A stretch of 64,000 bases of DNA from assembly GCA_913058145.1 (NCBI GenBank), contig CAJXQM010000001.1, positions 186,001-250,000 on the forward strand, given 5' to 3'. The stretch is from an uncultured Colwellia sp. GTDB taxonomy: Bacteria > Pseudomonadota > Gammaproteobacteria > Enterobacterales > Alteromonadaceae. Below the pieces are notes generated by a model that did not search any database, was not told the origin of the DNA, and worked only from the letters and a program-made list of their open reading frames with translations. Below, one piece after another: positions 8,905-18,418 of the stretch. Numbering within the stretch: position 1 is the first letter of the stretch; each line of letters starts with the position of its first letter. The position numbers were made by a program, and so were the translations under genes.

Positions 8905-8963
8905 CCTTCGACAAGCTCAGGATGAACGGCGATAACCTCCGTTCATCCTGAGCTTGTCGAAGG
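8905..8963. repeat. REP-like perfect 25-base inverted repeat
   Basis: The arm CCTTCGACAAGCTCAGGATG (first 20 bases, 8905-8924; arm ends 8929) is repeated as its exact reverse complement at 8939-8963, with a nine-base centre. Three near-tandem copies of CCTTTGAA lie just before it (8881-8904). The arm resembles the dispersed intergenic palindrome with core CTTCGACAAGCTCAG known from many bacterial genomes. Confidence 0.85.
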
Positions 8964-9018
8964 AGTAGGATGAATATATACACCTAAGGCGAACTGTTTA
9001 TGGTTTGACTTGACCACT

Positions 9019-9399
9019 TCAGCCGCCTACTTTTACTGCTTTGATAAAAGTGCCTGTGCCTTGGTTATCTAATTTATAAAATAAAACAGCACCGTTTTGG
9101 GTTTTATCGCTCGCTTCAACGGCGATAGCTAAAGTATCTTCGAAAATAGCAATAGAGTTAGCCGCATGAAATGGAACAATTTCGGCTGCACTTTTTCCCG
9201 CAATATCACTACCGACAGCGCTAAATCGGCCGACTACTTCAACTCGGACATTTTTGATAGAACTTTCACCGGCAACACCTTGATTACCTTGAATACCAGT
9301 GATACCAAGGTCACCTTGTGCGCCATCGTCACCATCAAATTGACAGGCAGATAATGCCGATACTAAAGAGATCGCGATAATTGTTTTTCTTATAGACAT
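9019..9399 (-). pseudogene. Truncated choice-of-anchor-I-like lipoprotein
   Basis: The product starts MSIRKTIIAISLVSALSACQ, a lipoprotein signal with lipobox LSAC. This start (9399) is preferred over one 15 codons upstream because TAGGGA precedes it. A short Gly-X-Y stretch follows (GAQGDLGITGIQGNQGVAG), then VEVVGRFSAVGSDIAGKSAAEIVPFH and NSIAIFEDTLAIAVEAS. These resemble the opening of secreted choice-of-anchor I beta-propeller proteins, which usually run to several hundred residues. This one stops after about 126 residues, and the REP-like repeat lies just downstream, so it looks like a 3'-truncated remnant with an internal deletion. It may still be expressed as a short lipoprotein. Confidence 0.55.
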
Positions 9400-9514
9400 G
9401 TTTGTCCCTACTTTACAATGAGTTAAATTAATTTGAAAACTCATCTAGTGTAAAAGTAAGAAGTGACAAATTTATGTCAAATAAATGAAGGAAATATGAT
9501 AAAAATAAAGGGGG

Positions 9515-9546
9515 ACAGGTAAGGCTTGATATTTAGCCTTACCTGT
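9515..9546 (-). terminator. Terminator downstream of aroH
   Basis: A perfect 12-base stem, ACAGGTAAGGCT / AGCCTTACCTGT, with an eight-base loop. Read on the minus strand it is followed by CCCCCTTTATTTTT. It lies about 35 bases beyond the aroH stop. Confidence 0.8.
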
Positions 9547-9579
9547 TTAATCGTTGAATTATTAGCAGGGCTAACGTAG

Positions 9580-10626
9580 TTACCTTTGTTTTATCGCATC
9601 AGCGAGTAAAGATAAAATATCTTCACTAACCGCTAAGTCAACACAGGCATCGGTAATACTTTTACCATAAACTAGTGGTGTATCTGCTTTGACTGCTTGA
9701 TTACCTGCTTCAATAAAGCTTTCTATCATGACACCAAAAATACTTTCTTCGCCTTGGCTAATTTGTTCGGCAAGAGAACGAGCTACATCAATTTGTTTAT
9801 TGTGATCTTTGTAACTGTTGCCGTGACTGCAATCAATCATAATTCTTTGCTTGAGCTCGGCTTTTTCTAATTTTTCACACGTATCGTTAATATCATCCTT
9901 GTGGTAATTAGGTACTTTGCCGCCACGTAAAATAACATGAGAATAAGGGTTTCCATGGGTACGGTAAATACACATTTGTCCACTTTTATCGGGTGAATAT
10001 AATACATGAGGAACACTAGAGGCCTTGATGGCATCTAATGCTATTTTTACATTGCCGTCAGTGCCGTTTTTAAAACCAACAGGGCACGATAGTGCAGAAG
10101 CAAGCTCTCTGTGTACTTGGCTTTCGGTAGTACGCGCGCCAATAGCGCCCCAACTGATTAAATCAGAAATATACTGGCCAGTAACCATATCTAAAAATTC
10201 AGTACCCGCAGGTAAACCCATCTCATTAATATCGACTAATAATTGTCTGGCTAGGTTTAGTCCCTTAGCAACATGAAATGATTTATCAAGATCAGGGTCA
10301 CTAATTAATCCTTTCCAGCCAACCGTAGTGCGAGGTTTCTCAAAATAAACGCGCATAACAATAAGTAACTCGTTACGGTACTTGTCACGTAATAGGGTTA
10401 GACGTTTTGCGTAGTCAATAGCAGCAGTGGTGTCGTGTATAGAGCACGGCCCAATAATAACTAACAAGCGTTTATCTTCGCCACTAATAATAGCTTCTAT
10501 TTCTCGGCGACTTTGCATTATAAAGTTGGCGGTAGTGGCGCTCAAAGGTATTTGCTGTGCTAATTGAGCCGGAGACACTAAGTTTTCAATTAATGTTGTG
10601 CGTAGTTCATCAGTTTTAATAGTCAT
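9580..10626 (-). CDS. aroH: 3-deoxy-7-phosphoheptulonate (DAHP) synthase, class I
   Basis: A 348-residue cytoplasmic enzyme condensing PEP with erythrose 4-phosphate, the first step of aromatic amino acid synthesis. Class I motifs are IIGPCSIHD (about residue 58), RVYFEKPRTTVGWKGLI and IMIDCSHGNSYKDH. The order aroH-ppsR-ppsA is the same as in E. coli (aroH-ydiA-ppsA), which argues for the AroH branch rather than AroF or AroG; feedback specificity cannot be proven here. Placing it beside PEP synthase fits the shared substrate PEP. Confidence 0.93.
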   Translation of the reverse strand: MTIKTDELRTTLIENLVSPAQLAQQIPLSATTANFIMQSRREIEAIISGEDKRLLVIIGPCSIHDTTAAIDYAKRLTLLRDKYRNELLIVMRVYFEKPRTTVGWKGLISDPDLDKSFHVAKGLNLARQLLVDINEMGLPAGTEFLDMVTGQYISDLISWGAIGARTTESQVHRELASALSCPVGFKNGTDGNVKIALDAIKASSVPHVLYSPDKSGQMCIYRTHGNPYSHVILRGGKVPNYHKDDINDTCEKLEKAELKQRIMIDCSHGNSYKDHNKQIDVARSLAEQISQGEESIFGVMIESFIEAGNQAVKADTPLVYGKSITDACVDLAVSEDILSLLADAIKQR

Positions 10627-10772
10627 GAAATTTGTATGCTTTTTTTAGACGATATTGTTTATGTTGCACTATAGATTAGCGCACATAAACTAAATTATGC
10701 GCGCTAACATAGCTAAATTAATCACTAATGTGAACTATTTAACTAATGATAAGTATGATTGTTTGAAATTAG

Positions 10773-11582
10773 TTAGTATTTATAGCGTTGCAACCCTGTT
10801 TCACTCAATATTTTAGCGGTAATTTCTTCTACTGAAAATTTAGTGGTATTGATAAAAGGAATTTTCTCTCTCTTATAAAGTTTCTCAACTTCACGTACTT
10901 CCATACGACATTGTCTTGGTGAAGCATATTTACTATTCGCCATTCTATTATCGCGAATATCAATTAACCGTTGGGCATCTATCGTTAAACCAAACAGTTT
11001 CTTTTTAAATGGTTTTAAAAAACTGGGTAGTGTTAGGTCATCCATGTCTTCATCGGTAAAAGGATAGTTGGCCGCTTTTATACCATATTGCAGCGCTAAA
11101 TAGAGTGAACTTGGCGTTTTACCTGAGCGAGATACACCCACTAGTATTACATCGGCCTCTTCATAATTAGTCACCTTAGAGCCATCATCATTTGTCAGTG
11201 CATAATTTACTGCTTCAATACGATAATCATAGCTGTTTTCATGGATGCTATGGGTTCTATGTGCTTTTGGTTTTGCTTTCATATTAAGTTGTCGCTCAAG
11301 AGGCGCGACAAATTTTTCTAAAAAATTGTAAATAACGCCATCACAGCTGTCGATAACTTCACGGATATCATTGTTAACAAAGGTATGAAAAACTAATGCG
11401 GGTTCATTGCTGCGAGCACAGACTTTATTGATTTGTTCTTTAACTTCTAGCGCTTTTTCAACTGACTCAACAAAGGGAATGGTTTGATGTTTAAACTCAG
11501 TGGGAAATAAAGAAAGCAAAGCATGACCAAATACTTCAGACGTTATTGCCGTTCCGTCGGAAATGTAGAAAGCAGTGCGCAT
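10773..11582 (-). CDS. ppsR: PEP synthase regulatory protein (bifunctional kinase/pyrophosphorylase)
   Basis: A 269-residue DUF299 protein that inactivates PEP synthase by ADP-dependent phosphorylation and restores it by phosphate-dependent removal. The P-loop-like motif GVSRSGKTPSS lies at about residues 149-159, and the conserved YPFTDEDM and LTIDAQRLIDIRDNRM segments follow. The start MRTAFYISDGTAITSE is the family's usual N-terminus, with AGAGGTT just upstream on the minus strand. It is divergent from its target gene ppsA across 189 bases, allowing joint control. Confidence 0.95.
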   Translation of the reverse strand: MRTAFYISDGTAITSEVFGHALLSLFPTEFKHQTIPFVESVEKALEVKEQINKVCARSNEPALVFHTFVNNDIREVIDSCDGVIYNFLEKFVAPLERQLNMKAKPKAHRTHSIHENSYDYRIEAVNYALTNDDGSKVTNYEEADVILVGVSRSGKTPSSLYLALQYGIKAANYPFTDEDMDDLTLPSFLKPFKKKLFGLTIDAQRLIDIRDNRMANSKYASPRQCRMEVREVEKLYKREKIPFINTTKFSVEEITAKILSETGLQRYKY

Positions 11583-11771
11583 GGAGAAACCTCTTATATT
11601 ATGATGAAAGTGAGTATGAAAATTTCTAAATTATGTTCTATTTTCACTTTAAGTTTATTGTGTTAGCAGTGTAGAATGTCTCAAGTTATAAATATAGTGC
11701 TACAAATAAATAAGCATATTTAGCCTTTTAAATAGATTTATTGTTTTACTGACTCTCAATGGAGAATTGTT

Positions 11772-14168
11772 GTGCAAGAAAACGTGCTTTGGTATGAAAA
11801 CTTAGGAATGGGAGATGTTGATCGCGTTGGCGGTAAGAATGCATCACTCGGGGAAATGATTTCTAATTTAGCTAATATGGGTGTGCAAGTGCCTACTGGG
11901 TTTGCTACTACCTCTTTTGCTTTTAATGAATTTTTAGAGCAAAGCGGTATTAACGAAAAAATTTATCAACTGCTTGATGGTCTTGACGTTAGCGATTTGA
12001 AGGAGTTAGCAAGATGTGGACAAACCATTCGCCAATGGATTATTGACACACCTTTCTTAGAGCAAATGCAAAAAGATATTGCGCTAGCTTACGCTAAATT
12101 AGCAGGGGATTTTTCTGACGATGCTTCGTTTGCTGTGCGCTCATCGGCAACTGCTGAAGATATGCCTGACGCATCTTTTGCAGGGCAACAAGAAACATTT
12201 CTTAACGTGCGTGGTTTTGATGCTGTCATGATTGCCATTAAGCATGTTTTTGCTTCTTTATTTAATGACCGTGCTATTTCTTACCGTGTTCATCAAGGTT
12301 ACGATCATCGTGGTGTTGCGTTATCTGCTGGTATACAGCAAATGGTACGTAGTGATATATCGTCTTCGGGTGTTATGTTTTCTATTGATACTGAATCAGG
12401 CTTTGAAGATGTCGTTTTTATTACCTCTAGCTTTGGCTTAGGTGAAATGGTGGTACAAGGCGCTGTAAATCCAGACGAGTTTTATGTACATAAACCGACA
12501 CTTGCTAAAGGCAAGCCTGCGGTTGTGCGAAGAAACATTGGTAGTAAAGCCATTAAAATGGTTTATACACAATCTCAAGAGCACAGCAAACAAGTTGAAA
12601 TTGTTGATATTGATGAAAAAGACTCTAACCGTTTTTCATTAACCGATGCTGAAGTACAAGAGCTTGCCAAACAAGCGGTAATCATAGAAAAACATTATGG
12701 TCGCCCAATGGATATTGAATGGGCTAAAGATGGCTTAGATAATAAACTTTATATTGTACAAGCACGTCCTGAAACTGTTAAAAGTCGTGAAAACGCCAAT
12801 ATCATGGAACAATTCCAAATAAATAGCCAATTACAAGCAACGGCAAAAATTATTTGTGAAGGTCGCTCAATTGGCCAAAAAATTGGTAGTGGTACGGTTA
12901 AAGTTTTAGCTTCTTTAGCTGAAATGGATAGAATCCTTCCGGGCGATGTTTTAGTGACTGATATGACAGATCCCGATTGGGAACCTATCATGAAGCGCGC
13001 TTCTGCTATTGTCACTAATCGCGGTGGCAGAACCTGTCATGCGGCTATTATCGCTCGTGAAATGGGGATTCCTGCAGTTGTTGGCTGTGGCAATGCAACG
13101 GACGTTATTAAAGAAGGTGATGAGGTTACCGTTTCTTGTGCTGAAGGCGACACGGGCTTTATTTATCAAGGTAAGTTGGATTACACAGTAACCACGTCTG
13201 AAATTGATGCAATGCCTGAGTTACCCTTAAAAATAATGATGAATGTGGGTAACCCAGACAGAGCATTCTCTTTTGCTAAATTACCCCATTCAGGTATTGG
13301 TTTAGCGCGTTTAGAATTCATTATTAATAAAATGATTGGTGTTCATCCAAAAGCATTATTGAACTTTGATAGTCAGTCAGCTGATTTACAAGATGAAATT
13401 AACGATATCATCGCGGGTTATGAAAGCCCGGTAGAGTTTTATGTTGCTAAGTTGACTGAAGGTATTTCAACGCTTGCTGCCGCTTTTGCTCCAGAAAAAG
13501 TGATTGTGCGTATGTCTGACTTTAAGTCAAACGAATATGCTAATTTGGTTGGTGGTGAAGAATACGAACCAGACGAAGAAAACCCAATGATTGGTTATCG
13601 CGGTGCTGCTCGTTATATTTCAACAGATTTCCGTGATTGCTTTGCGCTTGAATGTGAAGCACTTAAACGCGTTCGTAACGACATGGACTTAACCAATGTT
13701 GAAGTGATGATCCCCTTTGTTAGAACGGTTGATGAAGCATCTCAAGTCATTGATATTTTAGCTGAGCATGGTTTAAAGCGTGGTGAAAATGGTTTGCGCA
13801 TTATTATGATGTGTGAATTGCCATCTAATGCTTTACTGGCTGATCAATTCCTCGACTACTTTGATGGCTTCTCTATCGGTTCAAACGATTTAACTCAGTT
13901 AACTCTAGGTCTAGACAGAGATTCAGGCTTAATTGCTCACTTATTTGATGAGCGTGATCCGGCGATAAAAATATTATTATCAATGGCCATTAGCGCCTGT
14001 AAGAAACGTGGTAAGTATGTAGGTATTTGTGGTCAAGGGCCTTCTGATCATGAAGATTTTGCCGCATGGCTAGTAGAACAGGGGATTGATAGCGTATCAC
14101 TAAACCCTGATACGGTATTACCAACTTGGTTATATCTTGCTGATAGACTAGCTGAAAAGACAGCGTAA
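11772..14168 (+). CDS. ppsA: Phosphoenolpyruvate synthase
   Basis: A 798-residue enzyme converting pyruvate and ATP to PEP, AMP and phosphate for gluconeogenesis. The N-terminal ATP/pyruvate-binding domain begins near [11 protein letters not shown]. The swivelling phosphohistidine domain has [11 protein letters not shown] with H423. The C-terminal PEP barrel ends with [18 protein letters not shown] and [10 protein letters not shown], which carries the catalytic cysteine. The start is a GTG, chosen because GGAGAA lies seven bases upstream. Its regulator ppsR is divergent. This activity matters for growth on substrates that yield pyruvate and acetyl-CoA, such as the phenols handled elsewhere in the window. 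Confidence 0.97.
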   Translation: MQENVLWYENLGMGDVDRVGGKNASLGEMISNLANMGVQVPTGFATTSFAFNEFLEQSGINEKIYQLLDGLDVSDLKELARCGQTIRQWIIDTPFLEQMQKDIALAYAKLAGDFSDDASFAVRSSATAEDMPDASFAGQQETFLNVRGFDAVMIAIKHVFASLFNDRAISYRVHQGYDHRGVALSAGIQQMVRSDISSSGVMFSIDTESGFEDVVFITSSFGLGEMVVQGAVNPDEFYVHKPTLAKGKPAVVRRNIGSKAIKMVYTQSQEHSKQVEIVDIDEKDSNRFSLTDAEVQELAKQAVIIEKHYGRPMDIEWAKDGLDNKLYIVQARPETVKSRENANIMEQFQINSQLQATAKIICEGRSIGQKIGSGTVKVLASLAEMDRILPGDVLVTDMTDPDWEPIMKRASAIVTNRGGRTCHAAIIAREMGIPAVVGCGNATDVIKEGDEVTVSCAEGDTGFIYQGKLDYTVTTSEIDAMPELPLKIMMNVGNPDRAFSFAKLPHSGIGLARLEFIINKMIGVHPKALLNFDSQSADLQDEINDIIAGYESPVEFYVAKLTEGISTLAAAFAPEKVIVRMSDFKSNEYANLVGGEEYEPDEENPMIGYRGAARYISTDFRDCFALECEALKRVRNDMDLTNVEVMIPFVRTVDEASQVIDILAEHGLKRGENGLRIIMMCELPSNALLADQFLDYFDGFSIGSNDLTQLTLGLDRDSGLIAHLFDERDPAIKILLSMAISACKKRGKYVGICGQGPSDHEDFAAWLVEQGIDSVSLNPDTVLPTWLYLADRLAEKTA

Positions 14169-14199
14169 TCGGTCTTATTAAGTTAAACATCGAAAAAGG

Positions 14200-14286
14200 G
14201 CTTGAGCAATATCATATTATCCTTGCTGTGACTTATAATAGAACACCATTATTTATCACAATGACTTTAATTGTAATTGCTCAAGC
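14200..14286. terminator. Nested inverted repeats between convergent ppsA and thioesterase genes
   Basis: GCTTGAGCAAT (14200-14210) pairs exactly with ATTGCTCAAGC (14276-14286). Inside, TGTGA...ATAAT and ATTAT...TCACA can also pair. The result is a long, two-part hairpin between convergent genes, probably a bidirectional terminator; there is no clean T-run. Confidence 0.4.
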
Positions 14287-14324
14287 ACTCATTTTAGACG
14301 AGTTAACCAAATCACCGTTATTAT

Positions 14325-14732
14325 CTATTTTATTTGTGCTAACTTCGCTTGAGAGTTCAGTAACTTTTCAAGTAAATCATCAACGATAGGTAGAGATTTA
14401 TTAGTCTTCATATCCAAAAGTACAAAAGTAACCTCAGCATCAATAATGATATGATTTGTTTCTTTACAGCGTATAACTTGAGAAAGAATGCTACTTTTGT
14501 TACCTATTTTATTAACGGTGGTTTTAATGACCAAATGTTGTCCAAGCAGAGCAGGTAATCGATAATTAATATTAATATTAGCGACCACCCATGCTATTTT
14601 TTGCTGCATAAAATAATCTATATCATCAGTTAAACAAGCCCAACGCGCTTCCTCTAAAAACTCCAGATAACGCGCATTATTTACATGTTGATAGCCATCT
14701 AGATGATAGCCTCTAACTATTATTTCCGTCAT
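14325..14732 (-). CDS. Acyl-CoA thioesterase, hotdog (4HBT) family
   Basis: A 135-residue single hotdog domain resembling FadM/YbgC thioesterases, which hydrolyse acyl-CoA. The N-terminal VRGYHLDGYQHVNNARYLEFLEEARW carries the family pattern with catalytic aspartate and HVNN. NININYRLPALLGQHLVIKT is the next conserved strand region. Substrate chain length cannot be told. Monocistronic, divergent from the methyltransferase gene at 14881. Confidence 0.85.
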   Translation of the reverse strand: MTEIIVRGYHLDGYQHVNNARYLEFLEEARWACLTDDIDYFMQQKIAWVVANININYRLPALLGQHLVIKTTVNKIGNKSSILSQVIRCKETNHIIIDAEVTFVLLDMKTNKSLPIVDDLLEKLLNSQAKLAQIK

Positions 14733-14880
14733 AATTCAAACCAGTGTTTTAAAAATGATAATAATAGGTTAAAGACTGTTTTAGGAACAGATAATTATCA
14801 ATTAATATTAACCCTATGAGATATAATGTATAGTTTGAAAACAGTCATTTCGTATTATTTTTGCATTAAGATTAAAAATT

Positions 14881-15696
14881 ATGAAACATATTCACAGCTA
14901 TTACTCTCCAAACAATTTGTATAACAACATAATTAAGGGTCTTAATAACCTTGGTAAAGATTTATCTAAGGTCACACTTGGTGATCTTCAGCCTGTTGAT
15001 GAATTTCACATTCGGGGTGATATGGCAACTAAAGAGTTGATTAAACTAGCTAATTTTACTCCCAATATGAACATACTTGATGTAGGCTGTGGTGTTGGCG
15101 GATCAACACGCCGTTTGTCACATGAAACAGGTTGTCATGTTACGGGTATAGATTTGAGTGATGAATATATAGACGCCGCAGAAAGGTTAACGCAATTACT
15201 CAACATGCAGGACCGTGTCAAATTCAACGCCGCAAGTGCGCTTGACTTACCCTTTGAGGACAATACTTTTGACGGTGCTTGGTCAATTCAGATGAACATG
15301 AACGTCGAAGACAAACTAGGGTGGTTACAGGAAATTTATCGTGTACTCAAACCTGGAGCACGTGCCGTTTTGTATGAGGTATGTGGCAATAAGAATACAC
15401 CCATTTATTTTCCGGTTCCATGGGCGCAAGACAGCTCTATGAACTTTTTGATACCGCAGGAACCATTCCGTGATGTGATTACATCCGCTGGGTTTAAGGT
15501 TGAAGTATGGAACGAGAAGACCGATCTGGCACAGCATGCCTTTGCACGTATGAAAAAACCCGAGGGTGATTCAGCACTGCCAGAACTAGGTTTGCATATG
15601 CTCATTGGAAATGACTTTAAGGTTAAGTCTTATAATATGCGCCGTAACCTTGATGATGAGCGCATTAGTTTGATAGAAACTTTAGTAATAAAGTAA
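14881..15696 (+). CDS. SAM-dependent methyltransferase (class I, SMT/UbiE-like)
   Basis: A 271-residue soluble methyltransferase. Motif I is ILDVGCGVGGSTRRLS (about residue 65), the acidic end of beta 2 is VTGIDLSDEYIDAAERL, and motif III is LQEIYRVLKPGARAVLYEV. These match small-molecule methyltransferases of the sterol/tocopherol/glycine-betaine group. The acceptor is not identifiable. A TATAAT hexamer at 14822-14827 could be part of its promoter. No ribosome-binding site is obvious. It is isolated between divergent and unrelated genes. Confidence 0.8.
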   Translation: MKHIHSYYSPNNLYNNIIKGLNNLGKDLSKVTLGDLQPVDEFHIRGDMATKELIKLANFTPNMNILDVGCGVGGSTRRLSHETGCHVTGIDLSDEYIDAAERLTQLLNMQDRVKFNAASALDLPFEDNTFDGAWSIQMNMNVEDKLGWLQEIYRVLKPGARAVLYEVCGNKNTPIYFPVPWAQDSSMNFLIPQEPFRDVITSAGFKVEVWNEKTDLAQHAFARMKKPEGDSALPELGLHMLIGNDFKVKSYNMRRNLDDERISLIETLVIK

Positions 15697-15823
15697 TAAA
15701 GTATAGCCTCAAGTCTAGTTCCCTTAAAGTGTTATCCTACATTCCTTCAGCTCTATTTATATGATAAGTTTATGTTAAGAAAAGCTTTTTATTATTAAAT
15801 ATTACTCGTGAATTTTAGTGCAT

Positions 15824-16657
15824 ATGAATCGTCGAATCTTACCCTCTATATTATTTAGTTTATGCACCATTGGTGTTTTATTGCTTGCTTGGTTAGAGCG
15901 CGATGAATATTGGTACCATGCTGAAGAGGGAATAGGTTATGCCTTTGGCATCACAGGATCCACTATGATGGTATTGCTTTTGCTGTATCCTGCTCGAAAA
16001 TATTGGAAACCAATGCGCCATGCTTTTAAAGTACACCACTGGTTTCGTTTACATATGGTTTTTGGTGTCTTAGGTCCTTGTTTTATTCTCTTGCATAGTA
16101 ACTTTAATTTAGGTTCCTTAAATAGCAGTATCGCCTTATTTTCCATGTTACTTGTTGCGGGTAGTGGGTTGATAGGACGCTACGTCTATCAAAAGTTACA
16201 TCGAGGATTATATGGAGAGCAAATCAGCTTTTCTGATCTCGATGGTGATTACCAACTTGCCAAGATTCACTTTTCATCTCTAAGCTTTCTCACCAGTGAT
16301 ATTCAACAAACGTTGCATCAAATTGAAAGTAAACTCACTCTGCGCACCGTTCCCCTTCGAATCAGTTATTGGGCAAGGTGGAAAATTAACACTATTCGTC
16401 GTCAATCCAAATTATCGATTAAAGCGCTGTGGTTAACTGCGAATGAAGATACAAATAAGAGTAAAGATAAAAATAATCAAGAAGATATATTAAAGGATAT
16501 CAACTATTGGAATGATGGATTATTGAGCCTTGAAAAAATGGCTAATTATGCTTTGTATACACGGTTATTCTCTCTCTGGCATGTGTTTCATTTACCTATA
16601 TTTTTTATGATGATTATCACAGCCACTGTTCATATATTTGTGGTACACATTTATTAG
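15824..16657 (+). CDS. Membrane b-type cytochrome-like protein of a multihaem cytochrome operon
   Basis: A 277-residue inner-membrane protein with four N-terminal hydrophobic helices, a charged loop of about 120 residues, and a final helix. Histidines suited to bind haem b lie in HHWFRLHMVFGVLGPCFILLH (helix 3) and in LWHVFHLP and TATVHIFVVH at the C-terminus, as in cytochrome b561/ferric-reductase-like proteins. It probably passes electrons from the quinone pool or a cytoplasmic donor to the cytochromes encoded next. A GTG two codons upstream is an alternative start. It begins an operon with the two multihaem genes and the barrel gene. Exact family not certain. Confidence 0.65.
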   Translation: MNRRILPSILFSLCTIGVLLLAWLERDEYWYHAEEGIGYAFGITGSTMMVLLLLYPARKYWKPMRHAFKVHHWFRLHMVFGVLGPCFILLHSNFNLGSLNSSIALFSMLLVAGSGLIGRYVYQKLHRGLYGEQISFSDLDGDYQLAKIHFSSLSFLTSDIQQTLHQIESKLTLRTVPLRISYWARWKINTIRRQSKLSIKALWLTANEDTNKSKDKNNQEDILKDINYWNDGLLSLEKMANYALYTRLFSLWHVFHLPIFFMMIITATVHIFVVHIY

Positions 16658-16678
16658 CAATACTAGATTGGAGTCAGT

Positions 16679-18418
16679 ATGGGTATAAACGTTTTAAAAT
16701 TTTCTGTTCTTTATAATATTGGCACTAGTATTGGCGACTTGCTTGACTCTATTAGGAACGATTATTTTAAATTCAGTAATGTCATTTTGGTTATACTAAT
16801 AACTTTGTGTCTGTTTACGAATAATAACGTTTATGCATTTGAAGAGAGCAACACTAAATTGAGTTTAAAACAATTGCTGTTAATGCCGGGAGATCTTACT
16901 AGTCCCCATGCAAAAATTGAGAGTAAATGCCAACAATGTCATCTTCATTTTGATAAAGAAAACCAGTCACCACTCTGTTTAGATTGCCATGAAGATATTG
17001 ATAATGATCTTAAACAAAAACGAGGCTTCCACAGCAAAATAGCCAAAGATGATATTAAACAATGCAATGGTTGTCATACCGATCATAAAGGGCGAGACAT
17101 TGATATAACGTCGTTAGATAAGACACACTTCGATCATAATAAAACTGAATTTCCACTTAAAAAGAGTCATTTGCCGCTTGCTTGTAGTGATTGTCACACA
17201 TCAACAGATAAAAACTTCCGTTTATCCCTCAAAAAAGAAACCTGTACTAGTTGTCATGATGATCCCCATCAAGGAAAATTAAAGGATACTTGTACTAGTT
17301 GCCATGACGAAAAAAATTGGCAACAAACCAAATTTGATCATAAAAACACTGATTTTTTACTGAAAGGTAAGCACGACGAACTGTCTTGTCAATCATGTCA
17401 TGTTAATGATGTTGCCGTAGAAATAGGGAGCCAGTGTGTTACTTGCCATTTATCTAAAGATACGCATTTAAATACATTTGGCAATAAATGTGGTTCTTGT
17501 CATACAGAGCAAGGTTGGGATAAAACGCAATATGATCACTTTAAAGAAACTAAATATCGCTTAGTTGGAAAACATAAAGAGCTAAGCTGTGAGAGTTGTC
17601 ATTTACCTGCGAGCAGAACTAATAACAAATTAGATAAACATACTAGTAAACTTGAAAAAACCTGTAACGGTTGTCATAAAAAAGATGACGTGCACTTAGG
17701 TAACAATGGTACTGACTGTCAGCAATGTCACGATAATAACGATTGGGAAAAAGTACGCTTTGATCACGATGAAGAAACGAGTTTTAGTCTTCAAGGTGCT
17801 CATGAAAAGTTAGCTTGTCAGGCTTGTCATTTACCTGGCTTACCTGAAAAAAACATAACGAATAAAAGCATAACGAAACAAAGTGATGACAAACAATTGA
17901 AAGCAGCAAGAACATGCCATGACTGTCACCAAATATCTGATGCTCACAATGGTACGTTAGGTAAGAATTGTCAGCAATGTCATCAACAGAAAAAGTGGCA
18001 TGAGCAGGTTACTTTTAATCATGACTTTACTTTGTTCCCGTTAACGGGAGCACATCAGTTGCAAGTTTGCCAAACATGTCATTTTTCAAGTGACTTTACC
18101 GTAAAGCTATTCAGTTGTGTTGATTGCCACCAAGAAGATGATCCTCATCAAAACTCATTAGGAAGTAAGTGTCAGCAATGCCATAACTCCGCTAGTTGGA
18201 ATTCGTGGCAGTTTAACCATCAAGAGCAAACAGACTATTCTCTTGAAGGTGCACATAATAATTTATCTTGTGATTCATGCCATCGAATTGAGGATGCAGA
18301 ACCTTTAACGCCGCCATCGCAGTGTGTTGCTTGTCATCAGTATGATGATGTTCACCAAGGTGCTTTTGGTAAAAATTGTCAGCAATGCCACAATATGGAC
18401 AGTTTCAATGATTTTTAA
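16679..18418 (+). CDS. Secreted multihaem cytochrome c, 21 CXXCH motifs
   Basis: A 579-residue protein with a hydrophobic export segment at about residues 35-53 (ending NNNVYAF), then 21 CXXCH haem-binding motifs by count. From about residue 150 they fall into repeats of three haems: FDH-x-T-x-F-x-L-x-G-x-H-x-x-L-x-C-x-x-CH, then CxxCHxxDxHxG, then GxxCxxCHxxxxW. This resembles cytochrome c3/c7-like repeat modules. Extra histidines (FDH, GAH, DVH) can supply the second axial ligands. GGAG precedes the ATG. The next cytochrome gene overlaps its 3' end. Likely periplasmic or outer-membrane electron wire. Confidence 0.88.
   Translation: MGINVLKFSVLYNIGTSIGDLLDSIRNDYFKFSNVILVILITLCLFTNNNVYAFEESNTKLSLKQLLLMPGDLTSPHAKIESKCQQCHLHFDKENQSPLCLDCHEDIDNDLKQKRGFHSKIAKDDIKQCNGCHTDHKGRDIDITSLDKTHFDHNKTEFPLKKSHLPLACSDCHTSTDKNFRLSLKKETCTSCHDDPHQGKLKDTCTSCHDEKNWQQTKFDHKNTDFLLKGKHDELSCQSCHVNDVAVEIGSQCVTCHLSKDTHLNTFGNKCGSCHTEQGWDKTQYDHFKETKYRLVGKHKELSCESCHLPASRTNNKLDKHTSKLEKTCNGCHKKDDVHLGNNGTDCQQCHDNNDWEKVRFDHDEETSFSLQGAHEKLACQACHLPGLPEKNITNKSITKQSDDKQLKAARTCHDCHQISDAHNGTLGKNCQQCHQQKKWHEQVTFNHDFTLFPLTGAHQLQVCQTCHFSSDFTVKLFSCVDCHQEDDPHQNSLGSKCQQCHNSASWNSWQFNHQEQTDYSLEGAHNNLSCDSCHRIEDAEPLTPPSQCVACHQYDDVHQGAFGKNCQQCHNMDSFNDF

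Noticed and set aside
12749-13191. Overlapping open frames on both strands inside ppsA
   Set aside because: Shadows of ppsA coding sequence, which includes the catalytic histidine region.
18324-18407. Upstream extension of the second multihaem cytochrome
   Set aside because: This part overlaps the first cytochrome's conserved haem motif in another frame; the signal peptide starts at the ATG at 18408.
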